Shown in pieces: positions 8,807 to 13,307 of a stretch of DNA of 13,307 bases. Both the position numbers and the translations under genes were made by a program. This DNA comes from Dysgonamonadaceae bacterium. GTDB lineage: Bacteria > Bacteroidota > Bacteroidia > Bacteroidales > Azobacteroidaceae. The notes under the pieces were generated by a model. It did no database searches, was not told the origin of the DNA, and worked only from the letters and a program-made list of their open reading frames with translations. The stretch's first letter is position 1, and every line of letters starts with the position of its first letter. The stretch is from positions 1 through 13,307 of the forward strand of contig JAIRMF010000044.1 in the NCBI GenBank assembly GCA_031258895.1, given 5' to 3'.

Positions 8807-9259
8807 TCACAACAGACGGGAATACTCAGGGATCTTCTTCTCAAACCGGTGCGTCCGACATGCACGGTCAATGTGGCAACAATAATGCTCAATACCGTTC
8901 GTGATAACCAACCAGGGCACGTTAAGGGTCATGTTGTATCGCACAATCTGATCGAATACAGTCTGCGATATCCCAACATTCGGCGACTTGTACTCAATGA
9001 TCATCAAAGGAACCACATATCCATCGTAAATAACCGTGTCACAACGCTTCCTCGTCCTGCCCAAGACTATCGAAACCTCATTCGCCATCCGTCCGCCCGG
9101 ATAACCAAGATAGTCTATCAAAAAATATATGAACCTCTGACGAACATACTCCTCAGGCGTCAAACGAACAAAACGACGACGTAACCTGTCAAAAATCCAC
9201 TCCTTGCCACGTTCCGTCTTAATATTCAATGAAGCCTCCGGTAAATTCAATTCCTCCAT
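8807..9259 (-). CDS. Small HsdR N-terminal-like PD-(D/E)XK nuclease-domain protein
   Basis: A 150-residue protein resembling the N-terminal nuclease domain of type I restriction subunit HsdR (the HSDR_N_2 type) but standing alone. Visible motif elements are QRFIYFLIDYLGYP (41-54), E61 in ANEVSI, D74 in RKRCDTVIYD, E89-Y-K91 in MIIEYKSP, and Q104 followed by VRYNMTL. Together these fit the E...D...ExK core of a PD-(D/E)XK fold. There are no helicase motifs, no hsdM or hsdS, and no remnants of them nearby, so it is not a broken restriction system. Such small stand-alone proteins occur widely in Bacteroidales, and their role is unknown to me. Start is ATG at 9259. It is convergent with dapL and divergent from hisC, with its own likely -7 box at 9333-9340. 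Confidence 0.75.
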   Translation of the reverse strand: MEELNLPEASLNIKTERGKEWIFDRLRRRFVRLTPEEYVRQRFIYFLIDYLGYPGGRMANEVSIVLGRTRKRCDTVIYDGYVVPLMIIEYKSPNVGISQTVFDQIVRYNMTLNVPWLVITNGIEHYCCHIDRACRTHRFEKKIPEYSRLL

Positions 9260-9332
9260 CTTACAAAAAAATCAAACACATCCCCATTCCCGTCTCAATG
9301 GCTAACCCACTACCCGTAACCAAAGAAACAAA

Positions 9333-9340
9333 CAAAGATA
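9333..9340 (-). promoter_or_regulatory. Probable -7 box of the HsdR_N-like gene
   Basis: The minus strand reads TATCTTTG, a full match to TAnnTTTG, about 74 bases upstream of the ATG. A weak GTTG on the minus strand (9360-9363) lies 19 bases further upstream as a possible -33 box. Confidence 0.5.
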
Positions 9341-9374
9341 TAGCGTTTTTTTCTATTATCAACAGTTTTTTTTG

Positions 9375-9382
9375 TACCTTTG
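9375..9382 (+). promoter_or_regulatory. -7 box of the hisC operon promoter
   Basis: TACCTTTG matches TAnnTTTG. The -33 region is only a T-rich TTTC at 9350-9353, 21 bases upstream. Because this box covers the TTG at 9380, that codon cannot be the translation start of hisC; the ATG at 9416 fits, 33 bases after the box. Confidence 0.7.
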
Positions 9383-9415
9383 CAAGAAAATCAAAACGAA
9401 AATATATCCTCGATC

Positions 9416-10456
9416 ATGAATCCCGTAATGTTGGCCAGAAAAAATATAGCCCGCCTCGAACCTTACTCCTGTGCAAGAAATGAGTTCCAAGGTAAAGCCT
9501 CCGTCCTCCTCGACGCCAACGAAAATCCCTACAATTACCCCAATAACCGATACCCTGACCCGTTACAATGCACACTGAAAAAACGAGTGAGCCAAATAAA
9601 CAACCTGCCGGAACAACAAATATTCATAGGTAACGGATCCGACGAATGTATCGACCTGACATTCCGTATATTCTGCGAACCGGGGAACGATAATGCCGTC
9701 GCTATCTCCCCAACTTATGGAATGTACAAAGTTTGCGCCGATATTAACAACATAGATTACCTGACCTGCGAACTCGAAGAAAACTTTAATCTGAACGCCG
9801 AAAAACTGCTCGCAAAAATAAATCTGCGTACAAAAATAATACTCCTCTGCTCCCCAAATAACCCTACCGCTAACCTCCTCAATAAAAAAGAGATCCGAAA
9901 AATCCTGGATAACTTCAACAATGGTCTCGTAGCAATAGACGAAGCTTACATCGACTTCACCGAAACAAACGGTTGGTTGCCCGAACTTGATAACTATCCC
10001 AACCTTATAATCTTTCGAACATTCTCAAAGGCTTGGGGATTAGCCGCAATGCGATGTGGTATGACATTCGCAAGCAAAGAAATTATAGCCCTATTCAATA
10101 AAGTAAAATATCCGTACAATGTCAGCTCCCTGACACAAAATGCAGTGCTCGAACAACTCAACGACAGCGACAAACAAAAAAAACAGTGGGTGAAACAAAT
10201 CCTCAATGAACGTAATACACTCGTCTCATCGCTGAAACCACTGAAAATAATACAAAAAATCTATCATTCCGACGCCAACTTCATTCTCGTGAAAGTCGTA
10301 GATGCAAACAGTATATATAGCTATCTGACGGAAAAAGGCATCATAGTGCGAAACCGCAGCAAAATTCAACTCTGTGACAACTGCCTGAGAATAACCGTCG
10401 GAACCCCTGAAGAGAACCACGCCCTCATAAATGCCCTTAAATCATGTCCGTTATGA
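9416..10456 (+). CDS. hisC: Histidinol-phosphate aminotransferase
   Basis: PLP enzyme of histidine synthesis, transferring an amino group from glutamate to imidazole-acetol phosphate to give histidinol phosphate. From the ATG at 9416 it is 346 residues, the usual size. Motifs: LLDANENPYNYPNNRYPDP (31-49), the HisC N-terminal signature; GNGSDECID (72-80), phosphate binding; SPNNPT (146-151); IDEAYIDF (174-181) with D175 and Y178; TFSKAWGLAAMRCG (202-215) with PLP lysine K205 and R213; and LRITVGT (324-330). An earlier in-frame TTG at 9380 lies in the promoter -7 box and is rejected; Met5 is a lesser alternative. The stop TGA overlaps the hisB start. The usual upstream partners hisG and hisD are not in this window. 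The coding strand is strongly C/A-rich. Confidence 0.95.
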   Translation: MNPVMLARKNIARLEPYSCARNEFQGKASVLLDANENPYNYPNNRYPDPLQCTLKKRVSQINNLPEQQIFIGNGSDECIDLTFRIFCEPGNDNAVAISPTYGMYKVCADINNIDYLTCELEENFNLNAEKLLAKINLRTKIILLCSPNNPTANLLNKKEIRKILDNFNNGLVAIDEAYIDFTETNGWLPELDNYPNLIIFRTFSKAWGLAAMRCGMTFASKEIIALFNKVKYPYNVSSLTQNAVLEQLNDSDKQKKQWVKQILNERNTLVSSLKPLKIIQKIYHSDANFILVKVVDANSIYSYLTEKGIIVRNRSKIQLCDNCLRITVGTPEENHALINALKSCPL

Positions 10457-11565
10457 AAAAAATACTGTTCATAGACCGTGACGGCACGTTGATCGTCGAA
10501 CCTCCGGAATCACTCCAAATAGATACTCTCGATCAGTTGGAATTCCTGCCGAACGTGATCCGAAATCTGTACTTCATTCGTAAAAATACAGACTTCGAAC
10601 TCGTTATGGTGTCAAATCAGGATGGACTTGGTACACCCTATTATCCTATCGAAAACTTTAACCTCGTCCAACAAAAATTGCTGAAAATACTGAAAAACGA
10701 AACCATCGAATTCGACAAAATATTTATAGACCCCAGCCTGCCCGAAGAAAATAGCCCTAACCGTAAACCACAGACAGGAATGTTGACGGAATATCTAACT
10801 AACAGTTACGACATAAAAAAATCATTCGTCATCGGTGACCGGCAAACAGATGTGGAACTCGCAAAAAATCTCGGCTGCAAAGCAATCCTGATAAATAATA
10901 ACCTCGTCCTCGATGAAAACCTGAAACAATACCTCGCATTGGTAACCACCGATTGGAATCAAATAGCAGAATTTCTCTTCGCAAGCGAGCGTTGTGCTAC
11001 TGTAAAACGAACAACAAAAGAAACAAGTATCCTCGTCGAAATAAACCTCGACGGAAATGGAACTACTAACATCTCAACCGGACTGAGCTTCTTCAATCAT
11101 CTGCTTGATCAAATCGGCCGTCATGCCGGCATTGACCTGACTATTAAGGCAATTGGCGACTTGTACATCGATGAACACCACACTATAGAAGACACCGCAA
11201 TTGCACTCGGAGAGGCTATATATAAAGCGATAGGTGACAAGCGGGGAACAGAACGTTACGGTTTTTGCCTTCCAATGGACGACTGTCTTTGCACCGTAGC
11301 GCTGGATTTTGGAGGACGTTCTTGGTTAGTTTGGAATGCCGATTTTCGTCGCGAATACATAGGGGATATGCCGTCGGAAATGTTTCCTCACTTCTTCAAA
11401 ACACTCAGCGACGCGGCAAAAATGAACCTTAACATCCATGCCGAAGGCGACAATGAACATCACAAAATAGAGGGGATATTCAAAGCGTTGGCAAAAGCTA
11501 TCAAGATGGCAATTCGACGTGATATTTTCAAGTACGAACTGCCAACAACAAAAGGGATATTATGA
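10453..11565 (+). CDS. hisB: Bifunctional histidinol-phosphatase / imidazoleglycerol-phosphate dehydratase
   Basis: Fused enzyme catalysing two steps of histidine synthesis. The N-terminal HAD phosphatase (about 1-165) has DRDGT with D8 and D10, VSNQDGLGT, RKP with K105, and GDRQTDVE with D129 and D133. The C-terminal dehydratase (about 186-370) has FFNH with H215, EHHTIEDTAIALGEA (241-255), and EGDNEHHKIEG (331-341), the histidine/glutamate sets that bind two manganese ions. The total of 370 residues is normal for the fusion. The ATG at 10453 gives an ATGA overlap with the hisC stop, the best-coupled start; an ATG at 10444 would add MSV. The zinc-loop ligands of the E. coli phosphatase (C, H, C, C) are replaced here by D93, S95, S101 and N103. 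Codon composition changes in the middle: the phosphatase half is strongly C/A-rich, the dehydratase half from about 11090 is balanced. Confidence 0.95.
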   Translation: MKKILFIDRDGTLIVEPPESLQIDTLDQLEFLPNVIRNLYFIRKNTDFELVMVSNQDGLGTPYYPIENFNLVQQKLLKILKNETIEFDKIFIDPSLPEENSPNRKPQTGMLTEYLTNSYDIKKSFVIGDRQTDVELAKNLGCKAILINNNLVLDENLKQYLALVTTDWNQIAEFLFASERCATVKRTTKETSILVEINLDGNGTTNISTGLSFFNHLLDQIGRHAGIDLTIKAIGDLYIDEHHTIEDTAIALGEAIYKAIGDKRGTERYGFCLPMDDCLCTVALDFGGRSWLVWNADFRREYIGDMPSEMFPHFFKTLSDAAKMNLNIHAEGDNEHHKIEGIFKALAKAIKMAIRRDIFKYELPTTKGIL

Positions 11566-12032
11566 TGAAAAGGAAACGAGACAACAGATATAACAATGCA
11601 AAATCTCTATTTTCGGTTCTTTGCGCCATTGTTCTGCTCGCCTCCTGCGACAACATTTTCCTAAAAGTAACGGATAAGGAAGCCGACTTGCAAGGCAAAT
11701 GGCGGATGGAATCAACAGAGGCGATACCCGACACAATATTCTTTAATTTCCAGAACAAACTGTTTCAGTATCAGATATACAACCACCGTAGTGAACGTTT
11801 TAACTCTACTTTCGGATACTATCAGTTGCCGGAGGATACGCTACTCAATATTGAAATACTATTGAGCGGCGGCATTTACATTCCTTTTGGCGAGTTGGGA
11901 TGGGATACGATTCCGGATCTTCAAGACGGGAATAGGAGTAAGATAGTCAAGCTCTTCAAAATAAATAAGGTCACTAATAGGAAGTTACGTCTCTCTGCGG
12001 AGGGTCATGAATACTCGTTCAACAAGTTTTAA
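11562..12032 (+). CDS. Lipocalin-like lipoprotein of unknown function
   Basis: A 156-residue predicted lipoprotein. A basic N-terminus (MKRKR) is followed by a hydrophobic stretch (16-27) and a lipobox LLASC with Cys29 as the lipidated residue, so the mature protein is anchored in the envelope. The rest is rich in predicted beta strands (LQGKWRMES, DTIFFNFQNKLFQYQIY, YGYYQL, KIVKLFKINK, KLRLS), which resembles the small lipocalin-like lipoproteins common in Bacteroidota. I recognise no catalytic motif and cannot give a ligand. The start ATG overlaps the hisB stop (ATGA), so it is translated in the histidine operon; a second ATG immediately follows. Whether it has any functional tie to histidine synthesis is not shown by the sequence. 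Confidence 0.8.
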   Translation: MMKRKRDNRYNNAKSLFSVLCAIVLLASCDNIFLKVTDKEADLQGKWRMESTEAIPDTIFFNFQNKLFQYQIYNHRSERFNSTFGYYQLPEDTLLNIEILLSGGIYIPFGELGWDTIPDLQDGNRSKIVKLFKINKVTNRKLRLSAEGHEYSFNKF

Positions 12033-12081
12033 TTCATTAAAATCAATCTAACAATAAATTAAATTTAATCATCAAGGGATT

Positions 12082-12531
12082 ATGAAAACAAAGCTCTATT
12101 TAATTGGTTTATCATTGAGCCTGTTGACTGTTTTTTACAGTTGCAAATCAAAGGAAAGCGCTTACAAGGCTGCCTACGAGGCCGCGAAACAGAAGGAGAT
12201 TGAGCCGATAGATGAAGTCATACCTGTCCAGAAGCCTCAGTCGTCATCGTCGGTTAGTGTTCAGCGGGAGAAGGTTACGGTCTTGGACGGCACGATTAAG
12301 CAGTTTAGCGTGGTCATTGGCAGCTTTGCCAACAAGACTAACGCCGTTTCCTTAAAGAGTCGCATGGAGAAGGACGGTTATGTTGTCTATCTTGCCCAGA
12401 ATTCTCGCGAGATGTACCGTGTTATAGTCGCTACTTTTGACGATAAGGCGAGTGCGGCGGCGGAGCGCGACAGTATTAAGGATCGTTACTACCCTAATTT
12501 CCAGGACGCTTGGATTCTCGACAATAATTAA
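12082..12531 (+). CDS. SPOR-domain lipoprotein
   Basis: A 149-residue envelope protein. Residues 1-20 are a lipoprotein signal peptide with Cys21 (VFYSC) as likely lipidation site. A charged Ala/Lys/Glu helix (about 22-44) and a Ser/Val/Gln linker follow, then a SPOR domain at about 72-147 (QFSVVIGSFANKTNAVSL ... MYRVIVATFDD). SPOR domains bind denuded glycan strands of peptidoglycan, often at division sites, so a wall-linked envelope role is likely; a division role is inference. It starts 49 bases after the preceding lipoprotein gene without a recognisable promoter between them, and an intrinsic terminator follows, so it is probably the last gene of the hisC unit. Confidence 0.9.
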   Translation: MKTKLYLIGLSLSLLTVFYSCKSKESAYKAAYEAAKQKEIEPIDEVIPVQKPQSSSSVSVQREKVTVLDGTIKQFSVVIGSFANKTNAVSLKSRMEKDGYVVYLAQNSREMYRVIVATFDDKASAAAERDSIKDRYYPNFQDAWILDNN

Positions 12532-12591
12532 TTGTTGTCGCCGGCGGCTGATTTTTGTCGGGCTTGGAAGCTCGACGAAGGTTGATTAGCG

Positions 12592-12640
12592 CGACGCTTC
12601 TCCCGTTATTTTGTTGGCGGAGAGGGGCGTCGTGTTTTTT
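12592..12640 (+). terminator. Intrinsic terminator after the his/SPOR operon
   Basis: An 11-bp stem forms between 12592-12602 (CGACGCTTCTC) and 12622-12632 (GAGGGGCGTCG), with two G-U pairs and a 19-base loop. It is followed at once by TGTTTTTT and a second T-run at 12648-12654. Confidence 0.75.
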
Positions 12641-12766
12641 GTGCGTGTTTTTTTAGGCCGGACGCTCCCCTACTTCTTATTGCAGGTGCTTTTGCTGTTT
12701 GTCTATGGTTTTGCGTTATCTTGACAGCATTTTTATCAATTTTCGACAATTTTTTTTCCAAAATCA

Positions 12767-12796
12767 CTTGTATGTTATTTTTTTTCATTATCTTTG
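12767..12796 (+). promoter_or_regulatory. Promoter of the heptad-repeat gene
   Basis: The -7 box TATCTTTG (12789-12796) is a full match to TAnnTTTG. CTTG at 12767-12770, 18 bases upstream, is a fair -33 box. The ATG at 12837 is 40 bases downstream. Confidence 0.65.
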
Positions 12797-12825
12797 CACC
12801 CGGAATCACTCTTCTTTTTTCTATC

Positions 12826-12833
12826 GGGAGGTG
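12826..12833 (+). promoter_or_regulatory. Strong Shine-Dalgarno for the heptad-repeat gene
   Basis: GGGAGGTG lies just before the ATG at 12837, with 5 bases between GGAGG and the start codon. Clear Shine-Dalgarno sequences are uncommon in Bacteroidota, and no other gene here has one as good. It decides the start against an in-frame ATG at 12699 that precedes the promoter. Confidence 0.6.
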
Positions 12834-12836
12834 TTA

Positions 12837-13214
12837 ATGATAAGAAACATGGCGTATAAAACATATAATATAATGTGGAAAGTTAGTAATCCGGAGTATG
12901 AAACATGTAACGAAATGTCAAGAATAAGAAACAGTGGCTGTAAAGGTTATAATGATGCCTCGGAAAAATATCCACACTTCCGCTCGGAGCGCGCGGACGT
13001 CTCGAGAAAATATCCACACTTCCGCCTGGAGCGCGCGGACATCTCGAGAAAATATTCACACTTCCGCCCGGAGCGCGCGGACGTCTCGAGAAAATATCCA
13101 CACTTCCGCCCGGGCCGCGCGGACCTCTCGAGAAAATATTCTCACTTCCGCCCGAATTGTGCAACGATCGAAAAAATGATACAATATACTATATTAAATA
13201 AGAATAATATGTAG
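12837..13214 (+). CDS. Small heptad-repeat protein of unknown function
   Basis: I do not recognise a family. The 125-residue product is built from 7-residue units in constant phase. After MIRNMA come YKTYNIM, WKVSNPE, YETCNEM, SRIRNSG and CKGYNDA, then five 14-residue units made of two heptads each: SEKYPHF-RSERADV, SRKYPHF-RLERADI, SRKYSHF-RPERADV, SRKYPHF-RPGRADL, SRKYSHF-RPNCATI, and a short tail. There is no signal peptide or membrane segment; the protein is very basic and rich in Arg, Ser, Tyr and His. Evidence that it is expressed: a good -7 box, a strong Shine-Dalgarno, and repeat differences that are often conservative (V/I/L at the unit end, P/S). Evidence for caution: the reverse strand of the repeat is also open, and tandem repeats keep several frames open by themselves. 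The first half is AT-rich, the second GC-rich. Confidence 0.55.
   Translation: MIRNMAYKTYNIMWKVSNPEYETCNEMSRIRNSGCKGYNDASEKYPHFRSERADVSRKYPHFRLERADISRKYSHFRPERADVSRKYPHFRPGRADLSRKYSHFRPNCATIEKMIQYTILNKNNM
12855..12959 (+). repeat. AT-rich 21-bp units in the first half of the heptad-repeat gene
   Basis: Five 21-base units start at 12855, 12876, 12897, 12918 and 12939. Units 1, 3 and 5 are alike (TATAAAACATATAATATAATG shortened: TATAAAACATATAA, TATGAAACATGTAA, TGTAAAGGTTATAA at their starts), giving Y-K/E-T-Y/C-N type heptads. Unit 4 echoes the gene's own start (ATAAGAAACA at 12840 and at 12924). Confidence 0.65.
12960..13169 (+). repeat. 42-bp tandem repeat, five units
   Basis: Units start at 12960, 13002, 13044, 13086 and 13128, with no indels. 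Each starts TCGAGAAAATAT (TCGGAAAAATAT in the first), followed by a CACACTTCCGC-type stretch and, in the first four, a GCGCGCGGAC-type end. The last unit diverges after CACTTCCGCCCG. Each unit equals two 21-base heptads, and the four junctions between units each carry the palindrome CTCGAG. Confidence 0.95.
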
Positions 13215-13239
13215 CTGAAATCTTATTGCCACAGTATAG

Positions 13240-13299
13240 AAATTTATTAATTACCAATAACATAAAAAACAGGAAGTTTAACTTAAAATTTATTAATTA
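13240..13299 (+). repeat. 14-bp direct repeat before the next ATG
   Basis: AAATTTATTAATTA occurs at 13240-13253 and again at 13286-13299. The second copy runs into an ATG at 13299. Both copies are AT-only, so chance is a real possibility. Confidence 0.4.
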
Positions 13300-13307
13300 T
13301 GATTAGG

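Larger units (their letters stand above)
12532..12836. other. 305-base gene-free region: terminator, T-rich stretch, promoter
   Basis: After the SPOR gene come a small hairpin (arms 12557-12564 and 12569-12576, no T-run) and a strong terminator (12592-12640). A T-rich stretch with several T-tracts (12720-12790) follows, then the promoter and leader of the heptad-repeat gene. I see no protein-coding gene here and no recognisable structured RNA. Confidence 0.6.

Noticed and set aside
9380..9415. TTG at 9380 as the start of hisC
   Set aside because: The codon is inside the promoter -7 box TACCTTTG, and the extra 12 residues match nothing in HisC.
12557..12576. Hairpin GTCGGGCT/AGCTCGAC as a terminator
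   Set aside because: No T-run follows it; the stronger hairpin with T-runs lies 16 bases downstream.
12699..12836. ATG at 12699 as the start of the heptad gene
   Set aside because: It lies upstream of the -7 box at 12789-12796, so it would not be on the transcript; the ATG at 12837 has a strong Shine-Dalgarno.
12883..13164. Minus-strand ORF over the 42-bp repeat (APGGSVDIFSR-type units)
   Set aside because: The repeat leaves several frames open. Promoter, Shine-Dalgarno and heptad continuity into the AT-rich half all favour the plus strand.
12960..13169. Possible CRISPR array
   Set aside because: Units abut directly with no variable spacers; the differences are point changes inside the units. 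It is a plain tandem repeat.

Overview
The window looks like chromosomal DNA of a member of the Bacteroidota, most likely order Bacteroidales. Four clear promoters match the phylum's sigma-ABfr consensus (-7 box TAnnTTTG; two also have a TTTG -33 box exactly 20 bases upstream). The gene content agrees: an LL-diaminopimelate aminotransferase, a fused HisB, a TonB-dependent receptor, SPOR and lipocalin-like lipoproteins, and a stand-alone HsdR_N-type nuclease domain. I cannot name the genus.

Layout. (1) 1-1395 (+): RlmD-type rRNA methyltransferase, cut by the left edge. (2) 1378-1640: degenerate 21-bp tandem repeat filling the convergent gap and supplying the last codons of the methyltransferase. 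(3) 5251-1656 (-): two-gene operon, a ~1000-residue exported TPR protein followed by a CYTH triphosphatase-like protein. (4) 5352-7457 (+): TonB-dependent outer-membrane receptor, divergent from the TPR gene. (5) 7559-8761 (+): dapL with its own promoter. (6) 9259-8807 (-): small HsdR_N-like protein, convergent with dapL and divergent from hisC. (7) 9416-12531 (+): probable operon hisC-hisB-lipoprotein-SPOR lipoprotein; the first three genes are joined by overlapping stop/start codons, and a hairpin terminator follows. (8) 12837-13214 (+): 125-residue protein built almost wholly from 7-residue (21-bp) repeats, with a strong promoter and an unusually good Shine-Dalgarno. (9) From 13299 another ATG begins at the right edge.

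The housekeeping genes are ordinary: rRNA modification, histidine synthesis (HisC, HisB) and lysine/peptidoglycan precursor synthesis (DapL). The most unusual element is the pair of 21-bp-period repeat tracts at opposite ends. Read on the minus strand, the 1378-1640 tract gives decayed heptads of consensus HFAPLGA. The plus-strand tract at 12960-13169 gives 14-residue units containing HFRPERAD. The shared H-F-x-P-x-x-A pattern and DNA words (CACTTC ... GCGCGC) suggest one heptad-repeat family, present once as an expressed small gene and once as a decayed intergenic array. A second oddity is strand composition: long blocks of the + strand are C/A-rich whichever way the genes point, and the skew flips several times in 13 kb, including inside genes.
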